Numbered from the stretch's first letter, positions 8,703-17,631 are shown. The stretch is DNA of 64,000 nt from Cloacibacillus sp. (GCA_036655895.1 JAVVPF010000008.1:17453-81452), one strand, 5' to 3'. A program made the numbers and translations. Notes: a model not told the origin generated them from the letters alone.

Positions 8703-9517
8703 TGGCCGCGCATCAAAAACTGCCTCCGCTTTGCGCAAAATTCGGGCGGGCGCTGAACGGAGAGACGAAGGGGCTCGAACAGATCCTACAGGACGACGCG
8801 GCGCTTGACCGCATCGCAGTGGCGCTTGCATCGGAGGAACAGAACAACGTAGCGCTCACCGGCCCGGCCGGCTGCGGAAAGACGACGACGGTACGGATGC
8901 TCGCTTCGCTCATCGAAGAGGGACGCTACGCGAGGCTTGCTGGCCGCCGCGTCTGCGAACTGAACATAGACCTCATCAATCAGGAGCGCGACAAGCGCGA
9001 CCTGCGCTTCAAACACATTCTCGACGAGGCCGAATATTACGGAATAATAATCTATGTGGACGAGGCGCACCGGCTCAGTGAAAATTCCGGCCCGACCAAC
9101 CTGCTCAATACCTTAAAGCCGTACATCACAAGCGGTGGAATAAGTATGCTAATCTCCACCACGTCAGAAGAATTTCAGCGCTACATCGCCTGCGACCGCG
9201 CCATTGAGCGCCGCTTTCAGGCAATAGAGCTCAAAGAGCCGAACCGCGAGCGGCTGCTTGGAATAATCGAGCGCGTGGCGCGCGTGCGCTATCCGCGCAC
9301 AGTGGTGACGCGCGGCGCCGTTGAAGAGACGGCGCGGCTTGCCGCGCTCTGCGCGCCGGAAAGATCGGAGCCGGCGCGGTCGCTGGAGCTGCTGCACTAC
9401 GAAATATCGGCGGCGCAGATAGACCTGCCGCCGGGAGAACACGCCGCGCGCATAGAGGCGGAGGACGCAAAGGCGGCCGCGGCGCTCAAAACGGACGGCG
9501 CGGCGGGAGGCGAATAA
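8702..9517 (+). CDS. AAA+ ATPase resembling the ClpA/ClpB D1 domain, unknown role
   Basis: 271 residues, a single AAA+ module. Walker A is GPAGCGKTT near residue 54, Walker B is IIIYVDEAHRL near residue 116, a sensor-1 like STTSEEF follows, and RAIERRFQ matches the Clp arginine-finger region. The segment RFKHILDEAEYYG before Walker B and the NLLNTLKPYI segment after it follow the Clp/Hsp100 D1 pattern. There is no second AAA domain and no protease-binding loop can be seen. The start overlaps the stop of the VirD4-like gene (TGATG), so the two proteins probably act together. The ATPase should be active by its motifs; the substrate is unknown. Confidence 0.75.
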   Translation: MAAHQKLPPLCAKFGRALNGETKGLEQILQDDAALDRIAVALASEEQNNVALTGPAGCGKTTTVRMLASLIEEGRYARLAGRRVCELNIDLINQERDKRDLRFKHILDEAEYYGIIIYVDEAHRLSENSGPTNLLNTLKPYITSGGISMLISTTSEEFQRYIACDRAIERRFQAIELKEPNRERLLGIIERVARVRYPRTVVTRGAVEETARLAALCAPERSEPARSLELLHYEISAAQIDLPPGEHAARIEAEDAKAAAALKTDGAAGGE

Positions 9518-9542
9518 TAGATGCTGAAAGCTACAATGGAAA

Positions 9543-10037
9543 TTGCCAAAGAATACGGCGCCGCAGAAAAAAGAGGCTGCGGAGCTTGCCAAAAAAACGC
9601 TGGAACAGATACACCGCGAATATCTGGAGGCGGTATTTACCGCGGCGTGCAGGCGGCGCCTCGACCTCTGGGACTTCGCTCAGAAGTTCATGGAATCGCG
9701 CTTTTCACTTGCGCTCGACCGCCCGAAAGAGCTGATGCAGCTCGACAAAGATGAAATATTTCGGGATTTTATGATAAGCTGCGCGAAAAAAGGTGTAAGC
9801 GTCGAATATGTCATAAAGGAAAAGGCGGGCATGGAGGCCTTCCGCACTCTGCCGCCCGCGGGCCGCTGGCTTGCCGAGCTTTACTCAAAATGGCACGCCA
9901 AGACCGGCGAGGCCTCCTGCGAGATAGCAGAACGCGCTCCCGCCGCAATGCTGAAAAAAATAAGCAAAAAGGCGATGCTGCACCAAACGGACCAGATAAT
10001 AGCGCTGCTTTTGGAACGTTCGGCGGAAAAAGAATAG
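9543..10037 (+). CDS. Small helical protein, third gene of the VirD4-like/AAA trio; possible +1 frameshift
   Basis: 164 residues if read from the TTG at 9543; I do not recognise the family. The sequence is helical and charged (KKTLEQIHREYLEAVFTAAC, then KISKKAMLHQTDQIIALL). The TTG has a poor ribosome site. A better start is the ATG at 9521, which has GGGAGG 10 bases upstream but is in another frame. That frame meets the long frame at a run of six A (around 9567-9574): skipping one base there gives one smooth protein about 7 residues longer. So the gene either uses the weak TTG, or has a slippage site, a one-base mutation or a sequencing error at the A run. It lies 25 bases after the AAA gene and before a terminator, so it belongs to that operon. 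Confidence 0.6.
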   Translation: MPKNTAPQKKEAAELAKKTLEQIHREYLEAVFTAACRRRLDLWDFAQKFMESRFSLALDRPKELMQLDKDEIFRDFMISCAKKGVSVEYVIKEKAGMEAFRTLPPAGRWLAELYSKWHAKTGEASCEIAERAPAAMLKKISKKAMLHQTDQIIALLLERSAEKE

Positions 10038-10134
10038 CCGCGCCGACTGCGGCGGCAAAAGTTCGCGTCTATGTATAGCGGCGGAGGCGGATATAAATGA
10101 CGCCTTTTTGCGCCGCCGAAATAGCATAAAAAAG

Positions 10135-10162
10135 AAAGGAGGGGATTTCCCCCTCCTTTTTA
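10135..10162. terminator. Bidirectional rho-independent terminator
   Basis: AAAGGAGGGG (10135-10144) pairs with CCCCTCCTTT (10150-10159), with U-runs on both strands. It serves the plus-strand trio and the convergent diguanylate cyclase gene. Confidence 0.88.
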
Positions 10163-10187
10163 TTTCCATTTTTATTTCCATTAGCCT

Positions 10188-11771
10188 CTATTCTTTTTGC
10201 TTTGCGTCATTTTTTAAATTTTTGATTTTTCTTTTAAGCTCGCGCTTTTCCTCGTACATTCTGAGGTCTGCCAAGTGCATCGCCGCCTCTATTTCTTCGC
10301 CCGGCGAAATCTCTGCGATGCCGTGGCTTGCGCTCAGAGAATACCCCAGCTCTTTGCCGGCGTTTAATCTGTCGAGTTCCCACGCGACGCGGCCCCAGGC
10401 CTTTTCCGCCGCGGCGGCGTCCGCTCCGTCAAGCACTATAAGAAATTCGTCGCCCCCGAGCCGCACGAGAAAATCGTTTTTACGCACGACGGAACCTATC
10501 GCCTTCACGACCGAAAGTATCAGAACGTCCCCCGCCTCATGTCCGAAGGTGTCGTTGACCTCCTTCAGTCCGTTGACGTCTATGAAGCATATCGTAACGG
10601 TGCGCCCAAGTTCGGCGCTCTTTTGGCAAAGCGCCGAGAGCCGCTCGAGCCCCGCCCTGCGGTTCAGCATCCCCGTCATTTCGTCGTATTCCGAATAGCG
10701 TTTGACAAGTTCACTTTTGGTGCGTTCGTTTGAGATGAGGATGGCTAGCACAAAAGCCAGCGCAAGAATTATGAAGAAGACGGGGATATTCTGTTTTATG
10801 AGCCACAGCACGACCTTGCCGTCGCTCCATGAAAAAGGCTCCGAACGCTGGCCGCTTGACGGGAGATACGAGACTACGGTCCATGCCCCGTCGCGCGCGG
10901 CCGCCACCTTTTTATAGGTGAAGATGCCCTCCGGTGCAATGATGTTCCCCTCTCGGCCGCGTACTATCTGGCTCCATACTGCGGGAAAGAGCGCCGCAAA
11001 AGAGACCGCCGCCCGCTCTGGGTACATGAAGGCCCATTCGGTGCTGCGGTCTGATTCGTTGTAGAGCCAGTAGCCCTCAGCGTTCAGCAGAAATATATTT
11101 CCGTGCCCCGCAGCTCCTACGCCGCGCACCCTTTTCAGCATGTCTTCGGCAAGATAATTAAGACAGACTATGCCGCGCAGTTTCCCGTTTTTCTCAAAAT
11201 ACGGACAGGCAAGCCGTATCATCGGCTTGATTGGAGATTCGATGTATTTGTGTTCGATGTTCAGGTCAAGCTTTGAAAGATATATCTGGCCCTCGGCAAG
11301 GCCTATGGAATCTTTAAAATAATAGCGGTCAGCTTTGTTTTGAAGCTTAGGGGCCTTTATCTGCCGCGCCCCGTTCGGATGGTCGTTTACTCGTATCACT
11401 TCGTTTCCGGCGGCGTCTATGAAACGTATCTGATCGTAGATCTCCTCTCTGTCGATGAAGGCCTTCCACTGGCGCGCTATCCTGTCATACTTTTCGGGCG
11501 CAAGCCCTTCAAGCGCCACCGTGTCGTGGATGTAGGCAAGGTCGGCGGCGAGACGCCCTATCCTTGTGTCGATGATAAAGCGTTCCGCCTCCGTCATCAG
11601 CTCCTCGGCCTTCATCACCTCGCCGCGCTGCGTGCGCAGCTCGCTGAAGCCGCTCCAGAGCATAACGGCCAGATACATGAGAGAAAAAATGGCAAAGAGT
11701 ACGGCGGTACAGACGGCGACATATTTAGTATCGGCCTTTGACAGTCGTTTTTCTATAATCATCTGCGTCAT
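10188..11771 (-). CDS. Membrane diguanylate cyclase with extracytoplasmic Cache-type sensor
   Basis: 527 residues. A membrane segment lies near residues 20-42 (VAVCTAVLFAIFSLMYLAVM), then an extracytoplasmic domain of about 280 residues typical of Cache sensors, a second membrane segment near 325-348 (NIPVFFIILALAFVLAI), and a C-terminal GGDEF domain. The active motif RLGGDEF is near residue 439 and is intact. RKND, five residues before it, matches the RxxD inhibitory site, so product feedback is likely. It should make c-di-GMP from two GTP. The start could also be three codons later. It is a single-gene unit facing the preceding trio; the ligand is unknown. Confidence 0.92.
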   Translation of the reverse strand: MTQMIIEKRLSKADTKYVAVCTAVLFAIFSLMYLAVMLWSGFSELRTQRGEVMKAEELMTEAERFIIDTRIGRLAADLAYIHDTVALEGLAPEKYDRIARQWKAFIDREEIYDQIRFIDAAGNEVIRVNDHPNGARQIKAPKLQNKADRYYFKDSIGLAEGQIYLSKLDLNIEHKYIESPIKPMIRLACPYFEKNGKLRGIVCLNYLAEDMLKRVRGVGAAGHGNIFLLNAEGYWLYNESDRSTEWAFMYPERAAVSFAALFPAVWSQIVRGREGNIIAPEGIFTYKKVAAARDGAWTVVSYLPSSGQRSEPFSWSDGKVVLWLIKQNIPVFFIILALAFVLAILISNERTKSELVKRYSEYDEMTGMLNRRAGLERLSALCQKSAELGRTVTICFIDVNGLKEVNDTFGHEAGDVLILSVVKAIGSVVRKNDFLVRLGGDEFLIVLDGADAAAAEKAWGRVAWELDRLNAGKELGYSLSASHGIAEISPGEEIEAAMHLADLRMYEEKRELKRKIKNLKNDAKQKE

Positions 11772-12106
11772 TCCCAGTCAAATATTTTTGGTCTGATAAT
11801 ACTACGCACTGATGTAATTTATATAGTAGCAGTTTATATAATAGGCGATGTCGTAAAAAAAGCAACTCCAACGCAGCGTAAACGAAGGATTTTTTTACCT
11901 AAGATGTCAGCAGGCATAAAACGGCGGCGGCACGCTTCCGCGCACAAAGCTGTTCAAAGAGTTAAAACTGCCGGCTTTCATCACCTGCCGACGGGACGCT
12001 GAAGTAAAAGGCCGCCATGTTTTTGCGCGCGCCAGTTAAAGGCATAGCCGGCCCCTGCGGACCGGCTATGCGCATTTTATTTGAAATTCGTCGTCTTCGG
12101 CGGGCC
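11772..12106. other. Intergenic region without a gene
   Basis: About 335 bases between the diguanylate cyclase start and the grdD end. It is AT-rich near the cyclase, which is where that gene's promoter should lie. It contains a GTAAAAAAA / TTTTTTTAC inverted pair around 11851-11900 and the hairpin listed at 12042-12071. No coding frame is convincing. Confidence 0.6.
12042..12071 (-). terminator. Hairpin downstream of grdD
   Basis: GCATAGCCGG (12042-12051) pairs with CCGGCTATGC (12062-12071). On the minus strand only a short U-run follows (CUUUAA), so termination of grdCD here is likely but not certain. Confidence 0.6.
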
Positions 12107-13267
12107 TTACAGGTAGTTTTCCTTCTGGAGGACTTCCTTGACCTTTTCTTCGTTGTGCTTTGCGAACTTGATGACGGGGCCGGTGCAGCCCATTGAGGAC
12201 TCGGCGTAGATGCCGTTCTTCCAGAGAGCTTTGACCGCGTTTTCTATCTCAAGCACGTCGACGCCGTGGATCTCTTCGTCGGTCGGCTCGGTGGCGGGCG
12301 CTTTGACCTCTTCCTCGGCTGCGGCCTGTTTTGGCAGCATCGCTTCGATCAGTTCGTCAAGGCCTGCCGCCTTCGCCGCCGCAAGTTCCTTCGCTACTAA
12401 GCCGGGAAGGTGGTTCTTCGCGGCGTGTGCGTTGAGGGAGAGCGCGTTTGCGATGACCGGCGCGCCGGAGGCGCGTGAGATGATGGAGATGACCTTTTTC
12501 CAGCCTTCGCCGGCGGAGGGGCCGTAGCCCCAGCCCATCGCCTCGTAGTTGCCGCCGGTGGTCCAGGCTCCGAAGAGCTTCATTAGGACGTTTCCGGTGA
12601 GCGTGTCGGTGACGCAGACGTCGCCCGCGCCCGCGAGGATGTCGTTGCCGCGGAAGATGGCGCCGCCGTCTTTTCTGATGCTGTCGGCGAAGTTGATCTC
12701 ATATCCGTTGTCTTTGAGCTTCTGAAGCGCGCGGAGAACGGTCTGGGCTCCGTCAAGGTTCAGCACGCCGACCGTTGGGTTCGGCACGCCGTCGGCCTTC
12801 GCCACCGCTATGCCGTAGAGCGCGTTGCGGAGCATGGCCTCTGTCCTCACGGAGGAGGATGTGCCCGTAGAGGAGGCTACGAAGCACGGTTTCCCCTTGC
12901 CCGGAGTGAAGACTTTTCCTATAGTGGTTACACCGACGGGGAAGGGGTAGTGGAGGGCTACCGCGCCTTCTATCGTTCCGTCGTTTAAGGCTTTTTCCAT
13001 TGCCGCCGAGATCTCGTGCTCGTCGGCTGCCGTTTCGATCCAGCTCAGGTCTTCGTAGCCTTCAAGCTTGGGACCGATGCAGAAGACCTTTATCGCCGGG
13101 TCGTTCTGCATTGCGAGGCGCGCGCCGCGGCAAAGTTCCGCCTGGCCGAGCTCGCTGCCGTAGGCCATGAGGCCGACTTTGGTTTTTTTGCCGCCGCCCT
13201 CTTTGGCCTCTTCTATTATTTCGCCAAGTATCTGCCCGATAAGGGCCTTAACGTCGTTGTCTGCCAT
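12107..13267 (-). CDS. grdD: Glycine/sarcosine/betaine reductase component C, alpha subunit GrdD
   Basis: 386 residues. With GrdC it forms protein C, which takes the carboxymethyl-selenoether made by GrdB/GrdA and releases acetyl phosphate. The body resembles the PlsX/phosphate acetyltransferase fold (AVALHYPFPVGVTTIGKVF; GPSAGEGWKKVISIISRASG). A conserved cysteine segment near the C terminus, ESSMGCTGPVIKFAKHN, is characteristic of GrdD. An alanine/glutamate-rich linker precedes it. It starts 3 bases after the grdC stop and has AAGGA as ribosome site, so the pair is co-translated. Confidence 0.95.
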   Translation of the reverse strand: MADNDVKALIGQILGEIIEEAKEGGGKKTKVGLMAYGSELGQAELCRGARLAMQNDPAIKVFCIGPKLEGYEDLSWIETAADEHEISAAMEKALNDGTIEGAVALHYPFPVGVTTIGKVFTPGKGKPCFVASSTGTSSSVRTEAMLRNALYGIAVAKADGVPNPTVGVLNLDGAQTVLRALQKLKDNGYEINFADSIRKDGGAIFRGNDILAGAGDVCVTDTLTGNVLMKLFGAWTTGGNYEAMGWGYGPSAGEGWKKVISIISRASGAPVIANALSLNAHAAKNHLPGLVAKELAAAKAAGLDELIEAMLPKQAAAEEEVKAPATEPTDEEIHGVDVLEIENAVKALWKNGIYAESSMGCTGPVIKFAKHNEEKVKEVLQKENYL

Positions 13268-13270
13268 AAT

Positions 13271-14809
13271 TTAGTCCTTCTTTGAAAGGTTCGCCGCAAG
13301 TTCTCCGAGGCTCTCGAGGATCATTGCGCGGATCTCGTCCTTGCTCACTGAGGTCTCTTCCTTCTTGGGCTGCGGCTTCTCTATGAGGAACGAAGCGCCG
13401 TCGGCCAGGTTCGTGAGGCGGCCGAGGAAGAGGCTTCCCTTGCCTATGATCATCGCGCGGTTCATCTTGCCGGCGTTGATGGCGTCTACGGCATGTCCTA
13501 CGAAGGGAACGCCTGAGGGGATATGGCCCTGCGTGTGGACGAAGCCGGGCATTCCGTGATCTTTGATGAAGCTGGCCATGTCGGCCTTCTCAATGGCTTT
13601 CTTCATTACGCCGAGCGCCGCTATCATCTTGAAGTTCGCCGTGGGCACGTCGCCCGCGCCGGCGGGAAGGGTTATCTCCGCGTTGTGGAGCTCGGGGGCG
13701 TATTTGTCTACGTCGGCGAGCGTCAGTCCGACCTTCTGGAGCGGCTCGTAGGTGAGGACGGAGGTGACGGTCTGCGGCGACGCGCCTGCGCCTACCGTAT
13801 GCTTTCCGATGGCGTCGAGGCGAAGCACTGGGTTCTTGCCGTCGTCGGGAACGAGGAGCACCGCAAATGAGCCGATGCAGTTTTCAAGAGCGGGAAGTTC
13901 TTTCTTTACGTGGTCGCGCGCATTCATGTAGAGCTTCGGGATGGCGCCGCCCGCAACTACCGCGACGTTCTTGCGCGTGCCGGCCGCCACCATTGAAGCG
14001 CCTGCAAGCAGAGCGTTTACGGGGCCTGCGCAGAAGCCGCGCACGTCGCAGCCGGAGGCGTTGACGCAGCCGGCCACTTCGGCTATAGCCTTCGCGAAGT
14101 TGCCGCCGCCGCGCTGGTTCATGTCGCCGGCCGCCTCTTCGGAGCATTCGACTACGAAGTCGATGTCTTCGGGCTTCATGCCGCTGTTCTTTATGAGGTA
14201 AAGCAGTGAGAGCACCGCAGAGGCTTTGCAGGTGAGGTTTACAAGAAGTTCGTATGCTGTGAGGTTCGGGTCCACTTCATGGCCGCGTCTTGCGCAGCCG
14301 ATGACCTTGCCGCCGACGTAGAGCGGAAGAGCGCCGCCGCTTGCTATCTCTTTTTCGATCTCTTCCATCGGGTGTCCCTTTTCAACGGCGTCGATCATTT
14401 TGGGGGTGATGATGGGGTCTTTTGCGAGCTTTTCCTTTGCGGTAGCCGCGAAATCCTCTGAAAGCCAGATGAGGTCGAATACGTCGCAGAGGTCGATCAG
14501 CGCTATCGTCTCGTCTTCGGGCATGATCTCCCCGTACTTGCCAAAACGCACGGGGGCGCTTTCAAGGTTGATGTGCCAGGGCTGGGGCTTTTTGTCAAGC
14601 TCCTCTATCTCCATGGCTCCGATGTAGGTGAGGTTCGGCGCGTAGCTTGCCGCCTTTTCGTAGTCCTGCTGAAAAGAGGGAAGATTCTTGAGAAACTCTG
14701 AATCGGGATGGGCGGCTCTTTCCTCGTAAGGGGTGTTGCCGTACCAGAGGCCGAGTTCCGGTGTGTGGTTCAAAGAATAGGCGCTTGATTTTATTGCTGC
14801 ATTGGGCAT
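13271..14809 (-). CDS. grdC: Glycine/sarcosine/betaine reductase component C, beta subunit GrdC
   Basis: 512 residues from the ATG at 14809, selected because AGGAGG lies 9 bases upstream and the protein then starts with MPNAAIKSSAYSLNHTPELG, as in family members. GrdC has a thiolase/FabH-like fold; the NASGCDVRGFCAGPVNALLA segment holds conserved cysteines. It forms protein C with GrdD and makes acetyl phosphate, the ATP-yielding step of glycine reduction. A terminator after grdB and an AT-rich leader before grdC suggest that grdCD can be transcribed separately from grdXEB. Confidence 0.95.
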   Translation of the reverse strand: MPNAAIKSSAYSLNHTPELGLWYGNTPYEERAAHPDSEFLKNLPSFQQDYEKAASYAPNLTYIGAMEIEELDKKPQPWHINLESAPVRFGKYGEIMPEDETIALIDLCDVFDLIWLSEDFAATAKEKLAKDPIITPKMIDAVEKGHPMEEIEKEIASGGALPLYVGGKVIGCARRGHEVDPNLTAYELLVNLTCKASAVLSLLYLIKNSGMKPEDIDFVVECSEEAAGDMNQRGGGNFAKAIAEVAGCVNASGCDVRGFCAGPVNALLAGASMVAAGTRKNVAVVAGGAIPKLYMNARDHVKKELPALENCIGSFAVLLVPDDGKNPVLRLDAIGKHTVGAGASPQTVTSVLTYEPLQKVGLTLADVDKYAPELHNAEITLPAGAGDVPTANFKMIAALGVMKKAIEKADMASFIKDHGMPGFVHTQGHIPSGVPFVGHAVDAINAGKMNRAMIIGKGSLFLGRLTNLADGASFLIEKPQPKKEETSVSKDEIRAMILESLGELAANLSKKD

Positions 14810-14888
14810 GTTGCTATTCCTCCTGTGTTTAGTCTTATTATATGAAGATAGCCGCAACGGCTTTGTATTCTATGTAATTATAGTTTTC

Positions 14889-14908
14889 ACAATGGTTTGG
14901 GTCATTGT
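14889..14908 (-). promoter_or_regulatory. Inverted repeat in the grdC leader, possible operator
   Basis: ACAATG (14889-14894) and CATTGT (14903-14908) are inverted complements separated by 8 bases, within the AT-rich 167-base leader of grdC; a TATAAT-like hexamer lies just downstream in the minus-strand direction. This is the form of a dimeric regulator site. No regulator is named by the sequence. Confidence 0.4.
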
Positions 14909-14976
14909 TCAAGGGAATAAGAGTAACGTGGATTTTATATTTTTATATGTGAATACATACAACTCCTGTAAAACCC

Positions 14977-15009
14977 AAAAAAGGGGGAGCGGGAAGGTCC
15001 CGTTCCCCC
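14977..15009 (-). terminator. Rho-independent terminator after grdB
   Basis: On the minus strand GGGGGAACGGG pairs with CCCGCTCCCCC and is followed by six U. It separates grdXEB from grdCD. Confidence 0.9.
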
Positions 15010-15021
15010 ATCTGTTAGAGT

Positions 15022-16323
15022 TTAAAATACTGTCTGTTCTGAAATGGGCGTCTCGAGGGCCTTTATGGCTTTGTCGAGAAGCGCGCGGCGGATATGCTTT
15101 TCCTCTTCCGGCGTCTTGCTGATGTCGCCGAGGGGGTAAGGGATGGCTACCGCGGGGACGATGCGGTTTGCGCCGACCGTCTTTGAGATAGGTACGATCG
15201 TGCAGATGTGGACCACGGGAATGCCGTATGATTCGATTGCTTTTACTATCGTTGCACCGCAACGAGTACAGGTTCCTCAGGTGGAGGTGAGGATCACGGC
15301 GTCAACTCCGTCGTCTTTCAGCTGCTTGCCGATGGCCAGTCCGTATTTCTTTGAGTTGGCTATTGACGTTCCGTTGCCGACTGTGGTGAAGAAGTAGTCA
15401 TAGAGCTTCTTGAAGACGCCTTCTTTTACCATTTCGCGGAGTTCGTCTACGGGAAGAACACGGTTCGGGTCTTCGTTGGCATAGGTGGGGTCGTATCCGC
15501 CGTGGGCCGTCGCGTAATGCTCGGCGTCAGCCGTTTGCACGCCCGCTATGTCGTATGCGCCGTATTTGCTTGCGCTTGAGGACTCAATGTGGTCGGGGTT
15601 GCCCTTCGGTACGATGCCGCCTGATGTAACAAGGGCGATCGTCGCGTTTTTCATATCCGTTATTGCTGCGCCGGGCTCTACACGGTCAAAGCTGGGCATC
15701 GGATATTCTGTTGTGAAGGCTTCGCCTTTGAGCTTCTTGACGAGCATGTCGACTGCGCGGTCTGCGCCGGGCTTCTCCTGGAAGAAGTTCACGCGGACGC
15801 CGCGGGGCATGTAGCCGCTCTGCTCAGGTGAGCTGACCGTTCCGTCGAGCACTTCCTTGACGAGCTTCGCCATCGCGGGGACGGCCGTCTTGATGCCGCG
15901 CGCGTTGTCGTCCGTCGGGACCATGTAGACGAATTTCTTGTACATGTCAGCGCCGGGGTTTTCAACGTACATTCCGGAGATGGCAGGGATGCCAAGCTCT
16001 TTCTGTACCGCGTCAGCCACCGCGCCCGCCGCTGTGCCGTAACGTCCGGCGTTGAATGCGGGGCCTGTGATTACTGCGTCAGGCTCGAAGGCTGCGATGA
16101 GCTTTACGATCTCAGCCGCAGCAGCGTCCATGTTCTCCGCGAAGTAGCCGTCGCCGCAGATGACCGTTCCTACGATCTCCGCGTCGTCGCCAAGGGCCGC
16201 CTTCAGCGCAAGGCCGGGACCTACTACGCCGGGGCGTGACTCAGGCTGATAGTCAGCCTTCTCTTCTCCGCCGATGCCGGCGAAGAACTGGTTTATGTAA
16301 TGTACGATCTTTTTCTTAGCCAT
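15022..16323 (-). CDS. grdB: Glycine reductase component B gamma subunit GrdB, selenoprotein
   Basis: 433 residues when the in-frame TGA at 15279-15277 is read as selenocysteine (residue 349). The reading frame continues without a break for 85 codons to the TAA at 15022. The residues around it, ILTST-U-GTCTRCGATIVKA, match the active-site motif of GrdB selenoproteins, and the part after it (VVHICTIVPISKTVGANRIV) is conserved in the family. GrdB is the substrate-activating subunit that, with processed GrdE, passes the carboxymethyl group to selenoprotein A. An annotation that stops at the TGA would lose the active site. It follows grdE by 12 bases with a GTAGGAGG ribosome site. GrdA is not in this window. 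Confidence 0.97.
15250..15264 (-). promoter_or_regulatory. Bacterial SECIS-type hairpin downstream of the grdB UGA
   Basis: Twelve bases after the UGA, CGTTGC-GGT-GCAACG forms a perfect 6-bp stem with a 3-base loop inside the coding sequence. This is the size and position expected of a bacterial selenocysteine insertion element read by SelB. Confidence 0.8.
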
Positions 16324-16335
16324 TGTATTTTCCTC

Positions 16336-17631
16336 CTACCAGGTCTGGGCTCCGAGCGGGCTGAAGCCGAGCTCGTTTGTTGCGCCGGTGATTGCCTGGA
16401 GCTCAACCTCTATTGAACCGTCGGGACGAAGCGATCCGTCAAATCCGCCGGCGATGACGTCGGTGTAGTCGGTGAATCCGATGATTGTGTCAAGAGGCGG
16501 CAGCACTACGATCATGTTTGCGTTGCCCGCCGTTACGACCGCGTCGGCCTCTTTCGTGGCGTCGGCAAGCGACTGGCTTCCGCCGTCGCGGCCCGCGTAC
16601 TCGTCGGTGATGAGCGCGGTTCTGATGCCAGCCTGCTCCGCCTTGCGGCAGTTCATGATGAGGTCGGCGTCGGGGTTGCCGAAGCCTTCTTCGCTGATTA
16701 CGACGCCGTCGACGCCGAGCATTGAAGCGAGCTTCACAGCGTAGTTTGAGCTTCTTTCTTTGTCCATGAGCGTTACGTTTTCATTGGTGATGATGACTCC
16801 GATGAAGTTGATGTCTTTGCCGTGACGCGCATAGAGGTTTTTGATGACGGGGTTGTTCTGATGAACGTAGGTGGGGTTCTTGTCGCAGGCTGATACGCAG
16901 TTGCCTGAAACGATGGCGCCGTCCATTGTCTCGTTCGGGTGGATGATCGTGGGAAGGATGCGTTTTGCGTCCACGCCGTAGACGTATGTGTCATGGAGAA
17001 GACCCTGTGTCTGCAGCATGTAGATGTAGGCGACCTTCGGGAGTTCGGGATAGAGCTTCATGCTTTCGTCGAACGGAAGCAGCTCGTATATCTCTGTTGA
17101 GTCTACCGCGGCTCCGGCCTTCCATGCGGCCTCGGCGAGGTAGAGCGCGGCGCGGAAGCCGGCCAGACGGCAGGCTTTCTCATATTCGTGCTTCTCAAGT
17201 CCTTCGATGGGCTCGAATACGAGGACTGCGTTCATCAGTGATGAGAACGGGGTGTACTTCGCGCCCTCGCCCGTCATGTCGATGATGCCTTCCTGGAAGT
17301 TTACGATGCGTCCTGTTGTGACGACGGCCGCACCGTCAAGCACGAATGTTTTGCCTGAGCCTACTGTTTCGACTCCGCTCAGCATTCCGGGGAACTCCTG
17401 TCCGGGGCCCTCCGTCTTATAGCGGGGCTGTATTACGTCCTTAACGGGGCAGATGCGGACAGATTCTCCGGGACGGGCAAGTTCAGCCGTCATGGAGATG
17501 AAATGCTCGGCATCGGCGGCAGCCGCCAGGAACTCTTCTTTGTTGATCTGAAGCGTGCCGCAGGCGAGGAATGCTGTCTTGTCTCCCCACGCGATGTTCT
17601 TTACCTTTGACCTCTGCAGTTCAAGTTTCAT
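16336..17631 (-). CDS. grdE: Glycine reductase component B proprotein GrdE
   Basis: 431 residues. GrdE is made as a proprotein that cleaves itself at a cysteine to give two subunits, one carrying a carbonyl (pyruvoyl-type) group that binds glycine as a Schiff base. The segment GNCVSACDKNP contains Cys245 and Cys249, close to the processing cysteine (about 242) known in clostridial GrdE. It starts with MKLELQRSKVKNI, as in family members, and has AAGGAGG before the ATG. It is placed between grdX and grdB. Specificity for glycine rather than sarcosine or betaine is inferred from overall similarity and from the glycine riboswitch upstream. Confidence 0.94.
   Translation of the reverse strand: MKLELQRSKVKNIAWGDKTAFLACGTLQINKEEFLAAAADAEHFISMTAELARPGESVRICPVKDVIQPRYKTEGPGQEFPGMLSGVETVGSGKTFVLDGAAVVTTGRIVNFQEGIIDMTGEGAKYTPFSSLMNAVLVFEPIEGLEKHEYEKACRLAGFRAALYLAEAAWKAGAAVDSTEIYELLPFDESMKLYPELPKVAYIYMLQTQGLLHDTYVYGVDAKRILPTIIHPNETMDGAIVSGNCVSACDKNPTYVHQNNPVIKNLYARHGKDINFIGVIITNENVTLMDKERSSNYAVKLASMLGVDGVVISEEGFGNPDADLIMNCRKAEQAGIRTALITDEYAGRDGGSQSLADATKEADAVVTAGNANMIVVLPPLDTIIGFTDYTDVIAGGFDGSLRPDGSIEVELQAITGATNELGFSPLGAQTW

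Noticed and set aside
7248..9517. Conjugative element or integrated plasmid
   Set aside because: No relaxase, type IV secretion, integrase, attachment site or transposase is visible around the VirD4-like gene.
15277..15279. TGA after residue 348 of grdB as a real stop, leaving a truncated gene
   Set aside because: The frame continues 84 residues with family-specific sequence and a hairpin follows; it is a selenocysteine codon.
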